Shown here piece by piece: positions 9,380 to 17,611 of a DNA stretch of 45,434 bases (the stretch's first letter is position 1; each line of letters opens with the position of its first letter). The translations under genes and the position numbers were made by a program. The stretch is from Planctomycetia bacterium. GTDB taxonomy: Bacteria > Planctomycetota > Planctomycetia > Pirellulales > JALHLM01. Under the pieces are notes generated by a model. That model searched no databases and was not told where the DNA came from. It worked only from the letters and a program-made list of their open reading frames with translations. Location of the stretch: positions 1 through 45,434 of the forward strand of contig JAWXBP010000359.1 of assembly GCA_034440135.1 (NCBI GenBank), in the 5' to 3' direction.

Positions 9380-10591
9380 ATGAATGAGCTCCATCTGCCG
9401 GACGACGACTCTATCCAGCAACTGGGCATTTCCACCCTCGCGGTGCATGCCGGCGAGTCGCACTTGAAGCCCGGAAACGCCATCACCGATCCCATTTTCT
9501 GCGCCTCGACGTACACCTTTCCCGACACGCAGTCGGTGATCGATTTCATCGAGCAGAAACTGCCGCGGGAAGAGTACGGCCGCTACGGCAACCCCAGCGA
9601 GAAGATCGTCGAGCGCAAACTCGCGGCCCTCGACGGCGGCGAAGATGCGCTGCTCTATGCGTCCGGGATGGCGGCCATCGTCGGCCTGCTGATGACCAAG
9701 CTCAACGCCGGCGACGAGGTGATTTTCTTTGACGAGTGTTACCATCGCAGCCGGGAGTTCTGCACCAAGCACCTGGCGCGGTTCGGCGTCGTCACGCGCC
9801 AGGTGAAAGCCTGCGACTACGAAGCGATGGAGGCCGCCATCACGCCTGCCACCAAGTTACTAGTCAGCGAATCGCCGACGAACCCGCACCTGAGCGTCGT
9901 CGATTTGGAACGCTTCGCCGAGATCGGTCGCCGGTGCGGCGTCAAGACGTTGATCGACGCCACGCTGGGCACGCCCTACAACTTGCGTCCAATCGCCGCA
10001 GGCGTGGACTACGTGTTGCACTCCGCGACGAAGTATCTCGCCGGGCACAACGATTTGCTCGCGGGCGTGCTCGTCGGCGGCAAAGAACAGTTGGAGCCGG
10101 TCCGCAAACTGCGCGGCATCATGGGCGCGATCAATTCCCCGCACAACATCTACTTGTTGCTCCGCGGCCTGAAAACCTTCGAACTACGGATGGAACGCCA
10201 CAACCAGAACGGACTCGCGGTGGCGCAGTTTCTCGCGAACCACCCGCGGATCGAACGCGTCTTCTACCCGGGCCTGCCTACGCATCCGTATCACGAAGTG
10301 GCGAAGCGGACGATGCGCGGCTTTGGCGGCCTCGTGACTTTCTTGGTCAAGGACGCCGATTGGCGCGCCACGGCCCGCGTGGTCGACGCGGCCCGCATCC
10401 CGCGCATCGGGCCGAGCTTGGGCGGCGTGGAATCGCTGATCGAACAGCCGCTGGTAATGAGCTACTACGAATGCAGCGTCGAAGACCGCCAACGCTTCGG
10501 CATCCCCGACAACATGATCCGCCTGGCCTGTGGCATCGAGAATACGGACGACTTGATCGCGGATTTAAAGCAAGCGCTGGATCGGGTTTGA
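9380..10591 (+). CDS. Cys/Met metabolism PLP-dependent enzyme (cystathionine gamma-synthase/lyase-like)
   Basis: This 403-residue fold-type I PLP enzyme belongs to the transsulfuration family. The PLP lysine is K218 in LHSATKYLAGHND. SGMAA at 95-99 binds the phosphate, and YGRYGNPS at 66-73 supplies the neighbouring-subunit Tyr/Arg. The usual VDNTFATP segment reads LIDATLGTP, and the YGGTYR segment reads CYHRSREF, so this paralogue differs at substrate-facing positions from the second enzyme downstream. The ATG is preceded by GGAAGG. It likely acts in methionine/cysteine interconversion. Synthase, lyase and O-acylhomoserine sulfhydrylase cannot be told apart by eye. A nested palindrome separates it from its paralogue. 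Confidence 0.88.
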   Translation: MNELHLPDDDSIQQLGISTLAVHAGESHLKPGNAITDPIFCASTYTFPDTQSVIDFIEQKLPREEYGRYGNPSEKIVERKLAALDGGEDALLYASGMAAIVGLLMTKLNAGDEVIFFDECYHRSREFCTKHLARFGVVTRQVKACDYEAMEAAITPATKLLVSESPTNPHLSVVDLERFAEIGRRCGVKTLIDATLGTPYNLRPIAAGVDYVLHSATKYLAGHNDLLAGVLVGGKEQLEPVRKLRGIMGAINSPHNIYLLLRGLKTFELRMERHNQNGLAVAQFLANHPRIERVFYPGLPTHPYHEVAKRTMRGFGGLVTFLVKDADWRATARVVDAARIPRIGPSLGGVESLIEQPLVMSYYECSVEDRQRFGIPDNMIRLACGIENTDDLIADLKQALDRV

Positions 10592-10608
10592 AGTTTTTGG
10601 ACAAGTTT

Positions 10609-10810
10609 GAAGTTTTCAGTGTTCAGTTTTCAGTGTTTCTTAACGAAGTGTTGATCGCTAATTCCATAAACGAAACAACGACACCAGCCCGACGCGCCAG
10701 CGAGGGGGAGTAATCGTCGAACGTCGCGCGGCGTTTACTCCCCCTCGCTGGCGCGTCGGGCTGGTGTACGCTTGGTGCGCTCTCACTGAAAACTGAACAC
10801 TGAAAACTTC
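10609..10810. repeat. Nested palindromic element with two perfect arm pairs
   Basis: The inner arms of 33 nt (10681-10713 and 10735-10767) are perfectly complementary around a 21-nt loop. They contain CCCGACGCGCCAGCGAGG. The outer arms of 27 nt (10609-10635 and 10784-10810) are also perfect and are made of GTTTTCAGTGTTCAG-type sequence. Together they form a roughly 200-bp structure between two transsulfuration genes. The 60 perfectly paired positions imply recent insertion, gene conversion or selection on structure. No ORF is contained. Confidence 0.95.
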
Positions 10811-10839
10811 TCACTTCCCCGAAAACTTCAAACTCTCCC

Positions 10840-11982
10840 ATGCATTTCCGTACCCGCGCGATTCATATCGGCCAGGAACGCGATCCCACAACGGGGGCCG
10901 TCGTGCCGCCGATTTACGTTGCCAGCACGTTCGCGCAACCCGGGGCCGGAGTGTGGGGAGAATACGACTACTCACGCTCCGGCAACCCGACGCGGAAGAA
11001 CTTCGAGACAACAATCGCCTCATTGGAAGGCGGACTCAAGGCGTTGGCCTTCGCCACCGGCATGGCGGCCACGCATTGCGCGTCGATGCTGTTCGGGCCC
11101 GGCGATGAAATCGTGGCTGGCGCCGATATCTACGGCGGCACTTACCGGTTGCTGCACAAGGTGACGGCGCGCAACCAGGTGCGCATCGCGCTCGTCGATT
11201 CGACGGATCTCACGGCAATTGCCGCGGCCATGCGGCCCGGTGTGAAATTGCTGTGGATCGAGAGCCCCGGCAACCCGCTGATGTCGATCACCGATCTTGC
11301 TGCGTGCGCCGCGATCGCCCACCGGCATGGCGCGCTGCTGGGAGTCGACAACACCTTCGCGACGCCGGCGCTGACGCGCCCGCTGGAGTTAGGCGCCGAC
11401 ATCGTCATGCATTCCGCCACCAAATACATCGGCGGGCACAGTGACCTGACTGGCGGCGTGCTCGTGGTGCGCGATCAGGAGTTGTTCGATCGGCTTTACT
11501 TCTTGCAGAACGCCACCGGCGCGGTGATGGGCCCGTGGGAATCGCACCTCTGTTCGCGTGGACTCAAGACGCTCGACCTGCGCGTGCGGGAACACTGCCG
11601 CACCGCTCAGCAACTTGCCGAGCACTTGTCCCGGCATCCGCGCGTCAATCGCGTACTTTATCCGGGCTTGGCGAGCCATCCAGGACATGAACTTGCCGCG
11701 CGTCAGATGCAAGGCGGCTTTGGCGGCATGCTTACAATCGAAGTCAAAGGAGACCTCGTCGCGGCCAAGCGCGTCTGCGAGAGTACCAAGCTGTTCCAAC
11801 TCGCGGTCAGCCTCGGGGCGGCGGAATCCTTAATCGAGCAACCCGCCACGATGTCCCACGCCAGCTATGACCGCGCAGACCGCCTCGCCCACGGCATCAC
11901 CGACGGCCTCGTCCGGCTCAGCGTGGGGCTGGAAGCGTTTGACGATCTACGGGACGACCTGGACCAGGCGCTAGCTGGCTAA
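10840..11982 (+). CDS. Cystathionine gamma-synthase/gamma-lyase (transsulfuration PLP enzyme)
   Basis: This 380-residue PLP enzyme has the full canonical family set. Y98 lies in DIYGGTYR, ESPGNP is at 141-146, D170 and N171 are in VDNTFATP, and the Schiff-base K195 is in HSATKYIGGHSD. SLGAAESLIEQPATMSH near the C terminus is the usual substrate-carboxylate loop. It likely catalyses gamma-replacement or gamma-elimination in cysteine/methionine metabolism. It lies in the same direction as its paralogue 250 nt upstream, and the pair may act as synthase plus lyase. The palindrome between them could act as a partial terminator. Direction of catalysis is not determined by sequence. Confidence 0.9.
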   Translation: MHFRTRAIHIGQERDPTTGAVVPPIYVASTFAQPGAGVWGEYDYSRSGNPTRKNFETTIASLEGGLKALAFATGMAATHCASMLFGPGDEIVAGADIYGGTYRLLHKVTARNQVRIALVDSTDLTAIAAAMRPGVKLLWIESPGNPLMSITDLAACAAIAHRHGALLGVDNTFATPALTRPLELGADIVMHSATKYIGGHSDLTGGVLVVRDQELFDRLYFLQNATGAVMGPWESHLCSRGLKTLDLRVREHCRTAQQLAEHLSRHPRVNRVLYPGLASHPGHELAARQMQGGFGGMLTIEVKGDLVAAKRVCESTKLFQLAVSLGAAESLIEQPATMSHASYDRADRLAHGITDGLVRLSVGLEAFDDLRDDLDQALAG

Positions 11983-12010
11983 CCTATCGGCGATCGCTCA
12001 CTTTCTCTCC

Positions 12011-12076
12011 AAGCCCAGGGAAGGCCACCCATACGTTCTGCCAATGGTGACGTCTCCGAGGGCCTTCCCTGGGCTT
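12011..12076. repeat. AAGCCCAGGGAAGGCC hairpin element, copy 3
   Basis: Perfect 16-bp arms (12011-12026 and 12061-12076) flank a 34-nt loop unlike the loops of the two copies at 8947-9103. It is located 28 nt after the second PLP gene, so it may act as a transcript-end structure. No T-tract follows. Confidence 0.92.
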
Positions 12077-12243
12077 AACGGCGACCAACGACGTAAAAAT
12101 AAGCAAGCTGCGCAAACTTTTCTAATTATCTCGACTTTAACGAAAGAACCAACCTTAGCGATTCCGATACTTTGGCTGGATCAATCGCCTCTAGGCTGCG
12201 CCCTCGTGGCCAGGCGTCGTGACCAGATCGAGGTTGAGTCGCT

Positions 12244-13818
12244 ATGTGCGGTAAACGGACATCGCCCGCGAGAATTGCCGTCGCCCTGTTCTTAGGATGC
12301 GCGCTGAGCGGAGCGGCCGCCCCGGCGGTTGCGCAGCAGTCCAGCCGCTCAATCTACGCCAAGCAGGGGCAGTTCGCCGCGCGGACGACAAATTACTCGC
12401 CGGCCTGGCGCGTCCACCCGAAGGTGCGCCAACCAGGGCCTGTCGCGCGAACGGCGCAGCAGGGCGGTGTGCGACAAGCACGGCACCAACAGGAAGTTTT
12501 AGAGCCCCCCTTCGCCGACGACGAGTCCGGCGTGCCGTCCTTTGAGGACTCCGCCCCGGCCGAAGAAATCCCCGCGGCGCAGCCCACGCTGAGTCCTCGA
12601 GCAACGGCACAGGAACCCGTCTACGAAGTGGCGCCCTCATATGAGACAGCGCCGCAAACCGTGGCGCCTCGCGCCGCGCCGCGGAACAACGGCCGACGGT
12701 CGCCAACACTGGCGCCGCCGCGCATGGAAAACGAAATCGCCCCGGGCGCCGGGCGCTATGAGCAGCTCCCGGCGCCGCGCGGCGTCCAGCGAGTGCAGCC
12801 GGACTTCGATTACGAGATCACGGAACAATACGGCCCGGAAGAGTACGTCGAAGAGGGCGAGTATTACGACGACGGGATGTCCAGTTGTCCCGATTGCGGG
12901 CAGGTCGGCAACTACTGCGAATGCGGTCCGCCCAACGTCTGCGACGATTCCTGGCCCTGCTGGCACGCGCGTCAGCAATGGCGTAACTTCCGCTTGTTTG
13001 GGGGCGGCTGGGACATTGGCTGCCCCTGGAATTGGTGGGATGAGCTTTCGTTGTCCTTTGGCCCGCACTCCTTCAAAGGCCCGCTCGATCAGGGGCAGAA
13101 CGGAAATTTCGGATTCCAAGAGGCTGTCAATTGGGGCGGTCCCCTGTCGCATTGCCGCGGCATCGGCTTTCAACTCGGTGCGCAGGGCGTCCAAAGTAAC
13201 TTTGCCGGCGACGCCGTCAACGGCGGCAGCGACGACAACCGCAACCAGGTCTTTGCCACGGCCGCCATCTTTGCGCGAGCGCCGAACAATCATGGCTGGC
13301 AAATTGGCGTGGCGTTCGACTGGCTGGAAGACGACTACTACGTCGACGTCTCGCTCAACCAGGTTCGCGCGGAATTGGGCTACGTCACCTTCTGCGGCAG
13401 TGAAGTCGGCGCGTGGATCACGAGCAGTTCCGATTCGACAGAGGACGTCGACACGGGCATCCTCTACGAAGCCACGGACATGTACGCCTTCTACTTCCGG
13501 CAATGCATGCCGTCCGGCGGCGAAGGACGCATCTGGGGCGGCGGAACTGGCGACGGCAATGGGCTGGTTGGCGCTGACTTCCGCGTCCCGCTCACGAATC
13601 GCTGGTCGCTCAATGGCGCCGTGAACTACGTCATCCCACAAGACGGCACGGGCCAGGACGGGCTGAATCAAGAGGCCTTTGGCATGACGATGAACCTGGT
13701 CTGGTACCCGTTCCGCCCCCGCACCGGTCCCCCCTGCAACAACGGCCCTTATCGCCCGTTGTTCAACGTCGCGGACAACAACATGTTCATGGTCGACCGA
13801 GTCATGGCAGGCGAGTAG
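12244..13818 (+). CDS. Secreted barrel-like protein with Pro/Gln-rich linker, unknown function
   Basis: This is a 524-residue protein. The signal peptide has a hydrophobic core at about 10-26 and an AVAQQ cleavage region. Residues 30-200 are low-complexity, rich in Pro, Ala, Arg and Glu, with an acidic stretch ending YVEEGEYYDDG. A Cys-rich knot follows (SSCPDCGQVGNYCECG and a CDDSWPC motif), which could bind metal or form disulfides. The last about 270 residues alternate strand-forming and turn segments, such as WWDELSLSFGPHSFKG and HGWQIGVAFDWLEDDYYVD, suggesting an outer-membrane or surface barrel. It resembles uncharacterised planctomycete families, possibly DUF6666, but I cannot confirm this. 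Function unknown. Confidence 0.75.
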   Translation: MCGKRTSPARIAVALFLGCALSGAAAPAVAQQSSRSIYAKQGQFAARTTNYSPAWRVHPKVRQPGPVARTAQQGGVRQARHQQEVLEPPFADDESGVPSFEDSAPAEEIPAAQPTLSPRATAQEPVYEVAPSYETAPQTVAPRAAPRNNGRRSPTLAPPRMENEIAPGAGRYEQLPAPRGVQRVQPDFDYEITEQYGPEEYVEEGEYYDDGMSSCPDCGQVGNYCECGPPNVCDDSWPCWHARQQWRNFRLFGGGWDIGCPWNWWDELSLSFGPHSFKGPLDQGQNGNFGFQEAVNWGGPLSHCRGIGFQLGAQGVQSNFAGDAVNGGSDDNRNQVFATAAIFARAPNNHGWQIGVAFDWLEDDYYVDVSLNQVRAELGYVTFCGSEVGAWITSSSDSTEDVDTGILYEATDMYAFYFRQCMPSGGEGRIWGGGTGDGNGLVGADFRVPLTNRWSLNGAVNYVIPQDGTGQDGLNQEAFGMTMNLVWYPFRPRTGPPCNNGPYRPLFNVADNNMFMVDRVMAGE

Positions 13819-13906
13819 GAAATGATGAAGGATGAATGTTGAGCGACGTATACCTCTCTCAATTCATCATTCATCACTAAGTACACCCGCAGAAAGTTTG
13901 GTGTGG

Positions 13907-13995
13907 GGTGCCACTGGCGGCTTGTCCGCCAGTGCTGGAGTTGGGACAGCCGGCAAGACTAAAACCGCACTGGCAGACAAGCCGCCGGCGGCACC
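13907..13995. repeat. Inverted repeat GGTGCCACTGGCGGCTTG type
   Basis: The arms at 13907-13935 and 13967-13995 pair with three mismatches over 29 nt. The left arm is itself a hairpin (ACTGGCGG/CCGCCAGT). It lies between the convergent ends of the secreted protein and the adenylate cyclase gene, a typical place for palindromic intergenic repeats. Confidence 0.9.
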
Positions 13996-14030
13996 CATCG
14001 CTTTATTTCTTCCGCGTGCGCACTTCGCCC

Positions 14031-15821
14031 TTACCCCTTGCTCTTCAGCGCGATCACTCCGTCCCAATCGGCTGGCGGAATGCGATTGTGCTGGCCGATG
14101 AAGACGGTCAGGAAGTCTTTCGCCTGATCGTGCGCCGGCACCTCTTGAAGGTGCTGTAAGGCTTCCGTCCAGCGACCCGCCAAGAGCGCATCCACCGCGC
14201 GTTCGTAGGCCGCGAGATGCGCGTCGGTAAGTTGCGGGTACTCCGCTGCCGGCGGCAGCAATTCCGTCACCATCACCGGTGTTTCCAATCCGTAGGGCCG
14301 CACGAGCGCCAAGCGACGGAACCTCGCGACGTCCGGACCTACTGAAGCGCGCAGCGCATCGGCCGTGGGGCCGTCCATCAGAATCGGCGCGTGCAGCAAT
14401 TTGGTCATGCCCTCCAGGCGCGACGCGAGGTTCACGACGGGCCCGAAGACCGTCACCTTGGTCTGATCAAATGTGCCGATCTTGCCCGCCACGGCGCGCC
14501 CGGTGGCCAGGCCGATGCCCACCTGAAAATCAGCCAGCGAATGCTCCGGCTGGAGCGCGGCCGCGGCGTATTCCTTGCGAATCGCGAGCGCCGCGGCACA
14601 GGCTCGCGCTGCGGCGTCCGGTTGCGGCAGCGGCCAACCCCAGAAGCCCATCGCCGCGTCGCCGTGAAAATCGCCGACGACGCCGCCGCGCGACAGAATG
14701 TGATGCGTCAGTACGCCGAGCGCCTCGCTGACGCGTTTAAGTAAGCCGAGCAAGTCCTGAGCTGATTTCTCCGACGCGCGTGAGAAGCCTCGCAGATCGC
14801 AGAACAACACGGAGACCTCGGTCTCGCGCGGCGCGAGCGCCTCGTCCGGGTCTTCAACCTCGAGCGCTTCCAATACCGCGGGGGAAAGAAACTGGCCGAG
14901 ACTCGATTTCTGGCGTTGCAAGCGTTTCAGTTCGCGCAGAGAGCCGAGCGCGCCGCCGACCATCTCGGCGAACTTGAGATCGTCCTTGATCTCCGCGCCA
15001 TCGGTCGGTGTGTTGCGCGGCGTATGGGGCTCGAAGCGACCCGCCACGTACACCGACCAGCCGCCGCTCGGCTTGCCCAGCACTGGCGTGCAAAAGGCCC
15101 AATCGTAGTTCTCGCTCGCCGTGAATGTCTGGGGCGATGCGCGGCGACTGGGTTCCCAGACATGCAACACGCTTTGCCGGCGCTCGATTGCGGCTCGGAC
15201 CAGGGCCGTGCTCGGCTGAAATGCCTCACCGGGAGCAACGCGGCTGTCCCAATACAGAATCCGCGTCTGCCGCAATTCCAACGCCGCTTCGGCAGGTTCC
15301 AAGGCCACGATCGCGGCGGCGGTAGCGCGTGGGATGCCGCTCAGCAACATGTTCACGAGCCGGACGAACAACTCGTGATCGCTCGCCGCGTTCTCAATCA
15401 CCTGCGGCAATCGGCTCAGCACTTCAATGCGATGATCCGGGTTGCGAAACCGCAGTTCTTGCAGATACTGCGCGGTAAAGGTCTGCTCCTCAACCGGTAT
15501 CGGCGTTTCCAGCGCCGTCACCGCCGGCTCGTTCACCAGGCTGAAGCGCGTCCTCCCGATCACGAAATGCTCGCCCGGCTTCAGTTCGAAACGTTGCTCC
15601 TCGCGGCCGCGGAAAAACACCGGGTTGCGCGCCGCGGGCAGCATGCGCACTTGTAGTCGATCGTCTTGCCAAAGCAGCTCCACGTGCCGCCGCGAGATGC
15701 GGTCGTCCCAGGGAACGCTCCACGGACCGGCCGATCGTCCAATCGTTACGGCGGCGCCCGGCGCGAGCGTCTGCCGCCAACGTTGTTCGTTTTCCGGCCC
15801 TTGAACGATGAGGTATGCCAT
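14031..15821 (-). CDS. FHA-GAF-class III adenylate/guanylate cyclase
   Basis: This 596-residue soluble signalling protein has an N-terminal FHA domain (about 20-100) with VTIGRS and RISRRHVEL, the phosphothreonine-binding signature. A GAF-like sensor lies at about 125-290 and a short coiled linker at 291-312. The class III cyclase domain is at about 333-510. The metal-binding aspartates are D342 (LFCDLRGF) and D388 (GDAAMGF). Transition-state residues N464 and R468 lie in VNLASRLEG. The tail (525-575) looks TPR-like. The enzyme should make cAMP or cGMP in response to a ligand at the GAF domain and a phosphoprotein at the FHA domain. It lies 71 nt downstream of the MCE gene on the same strand, so they may be co-transcribed. 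Nucleotide preference is not assigned. Confidence 0.9.
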   Translation of the reverse strand: MAYLIVQGPENEQRWRQTLAPGAAVTIGRSAGPWSVPWDDRISRRHVELLWQDDRLQVRMLPAARNPVFFRGREEQRFELKPGEHFVIGRTRFSLVNEPAVTALETPIPVEEQTFTAQYLQELRFRNPDHRIEVLSRLPQVIENAASDHELFVRLVNMLLSGIPRATAAAIVALEPAEAALELRQTRILYWDSRVAPGEAFQPSTALVRAAIERRQSVLHVWEPSRRASPQTFTASENYDWAFCTPVLGKPSGGWSVYVAGRFEPHTPRNTPTDGAEIKDDLKFAEMVGGALGSLRELKRLQRQKSSLGQFLSPAVLEALEVEDPDEALAPRETEVSVLFCDLRGFSRASEKSAQDLLGLLKRVSEALGVLTHHILSRGGVVGDFHGDAAMGFWGWPLPQPDAAARACAAALAIRKEYAAAALQPEHSLADFQVGIGLATGRAVAGKIGTFDQTKVTVFGPVVNLASRLEGMTKLLHAPILMDGPTADALRASVGPDVARFRRLALVRPYGLETPVMVTELLPPAAEYPQLTDAHLAAYERAVDALLAGRWTEALQHLQEVPAHDQAKDFLTVFIGQHNRIPPADWDGVIALKSKG

Positions 15822-15892
15822 GGGCGGAGCGTGAAGAGGCCTCGTGACACCAACCCGAGGTGCTCGCTAGCGCTTCGGGGTGGTATTGTACG

Positions 15893-17386
15893 CTACTCCT
15901 TCTTCTCGGGCGGCGCGGCGCTCCTGAGCGGCACGATTTCCGCGTGATCCTCTTGCCAACTCAGAAACCCGATCAAATTGCCGTCGCGCACCGCTAGCAC
16001 GGCCGCGCCATGCCAATCGGCGTCGATATGCACCACGGGGTCGACGCGCCAGACGGTGCGTTGATCTTCGCAACGCGCCGCGGCGATCGGCCGCGGCTCG
16101 CCCGTCGAGCTGATGAACGCCAGCGTATCTTCCGGCGTCGTGGGATTGCGAATCCGATCCGCTGGCCAGGGAGATGTTTTTTCCTTGCTGTTCTTCTCCA
16201 GCGGCAGCAGCGCCAGCGAATCGTAGAGCCGCTTCGCCTCGCCGTTCACCGGATATGCCGTGCCCGCGACCGCGACCTGGGCGGTGTCCGCGAACGACTG
16301 CTCCGGCGCGGTCAGCAAATCCGCCAGTCCCAGGAAGCCCTCCGGCACGCGCAACACATACCCTTCGCGCCGCCGCTCGGGATTGCGAAAAGTACCGTTG
16401 TGCTTCCAGGTCAACACCGCGCGCATCGGCGCTGGCGCCGGCTGCGATGGACCAAGTACCTGCCCTGCCAACGGCAGCGACGGCGACCAATCGTGCCAAT
16501 CTTCTTCCGCCTTCTTGGCGACCGCGAAACGATGGCCGTCCACGACGAGCGCGCCTCCGTCGTCAGGCGTGGCGAACGCGACGCCGCCGCGCAGCAAATC
16601 CTCGGCGGTCGAGACCTCCAACGACACGCCCGATAGCCAGCCCGCGTCCAATTCAATCCCGCCCACGTTCCAGAACTGCGATCGCTCCCGCACCAATTCG
16701 CGGTACGCAGGTCGCACGTAGGCTCGTGCTTCAACGGCGCTGCCATCCGCGGCCAGTCCGACGGTTAGGATCGTGCCAACGCGAATCTGCCGATAGTAAA
16801 CGGCCGCGCCGGGGCGCAAGCCGCCGCGCTCCGTCGCTTGCAGAACGACTTCGACGCCGCCCGGCTCAATGCGTTCCGTGAGCGGCGCTTCCTCGTGCCC
16901 GGTGAATTCCATTTGCGCGGGGCCGTCGCCGGGCAAGACCGCGACGTAATGCGGGCCGATGAGGGTGTCCAGGCCTTCCAAGGCCGCGAAATCAATCCGC
17001 GGCCGGACAATCCAAAAGCGGCTGCCGTGACGCGCGATCGGCGCGGCTTCGTGCCGCAGGTCGACGGCGACGTCGATGTGGCTCAAGTCAGGAGCAATGA
17101 TCACCTCGCGCACTTCGCCCACCACGACCCCGCGATGCCGCAACACATCGCCGGGCTTGAGGCCGTGCCCTTCGGCGAAATGAATTAGCAGCGTCGGCCC
17201 GGCCGGTTGCCAGGATTGGTACGCCAAAAACGCGACGAAGGCCGCCGCGGCTAGCGGCGCCAACCAGGCCCAACTCCAGCGGCGCTCACGAACGATCCGC
17301 GCACGCGGCGGCGTCGGGCCCGCCGGCGGCGCGGTCTCCGGCGGGCGGGGGGATTCCGGCGGAACCTCCGGGGAAGGATTGTCCAT
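15893..17386 (-). CDS. PqiB-like MCE domain protein
   Basis: This 497-residue protein has a Pro-rich cytoplasmic start, one transmembrane helix (about 39-57) and two periplasmic MCE domains (about 64-155 and 177-275). The first reads EGHGLKPGD, RHRGVVVGEV, FWIVRPRI and GLDTLIGPHYVAVLPG, which is very close to PqiB-type lipid-transport modules. PqiB has three MCE domains and a coiled coil. Here the remaining 220 residues are not recognisably MCE, lack a long coiled coil and look like a separate globular domain of unknown type. No PqiA or PqiC neighbour is present. It probably takes part in lipid traffic between inner and outer membranes. Confidence 0.82.
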   Translation of the reverse strand: MDNPSPEVPPESPRPPETAPPAGPTPPRARIVRERRWSWAWLAPLAAAAFVAFLAYQSWQPAGPTLLIHFAEGHGLKPGDVLRHRGVVVGEVREVIIAPDLSHIDVAVDLRHEAAPIARHGSRFWIVRPRIDFAALEGLDTLIGPHYVAVLPGDGPAQMEFTGHEEAPLTERIEPGGVEVVLQATERGGLRPGAAVYYRQIRVGTILTVGLAADGSAVEARAYVRPAYRELVRERSQFWNVGGIELDAGWLSGVSLEVSTAEDLLRGGVAFATPDDGGALVVDGHRFAVAKKAEEDWHDWSPSLPLAGQVLGPSQPAPAPMRAVLTWKHNGTFRNPERRREGYVLRVPEGFLGLADLLTAPEQSFADTAQVAVAGTAYPVNGEAKRLYDSLALLPLEKNSKEKTSPWPADRIRNPTTPEDTLAFISSTGEPRPIAAARCEDQRTVWRVDPVVHIDADWHGAAVLAVRDGNLIGFLSWQEDHAEIVPLRSAAPPEKKE

Positions 17387-17483
17387 CAGAGAGCTATTCG
17401 CCGGGAAGCAGGAAATCTAGCGCACAGCGACTCACTTTACTGTGCCGGATGGTTCACTGGCAAATGCGCTATGCGAGCGGATT

Positions 17484-17585
17484 TGTGGGAGGCGTCTCCG
17501 ACGCCGATTGTTCGACGTTGTTGCTGATTCGACGGTGGGTCCATCCGAGGCGCCTGCTCCATCGGCGTCGGAGACGCCCCCCACA
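17484..17585. repeat. Inverted repeat GGCGTCTCCGACGCCGAT type
   Basis: The 25-nt arms (17484-17508 and 17561-17585) are inverted with one mismatch around a 52-nt loop. The left arm contains GGCGTC/GACGCC, so each arm can also fold alone. The element lies between the sugar transferase 3' end and the MCE gene start. Confidence 0.92.
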
Positions 17586-17611
17586 GTCCTGCAATAACTC
17601 GCGCGGCGCTT

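Noticed and set aside
12637-13671. 344-codon frame antisense to the secreted protein at 12244-13818
   Set aside because: The plus frame has a signal peptide, Cys motifs and barrel-like strands. The antisense frame has none of these.
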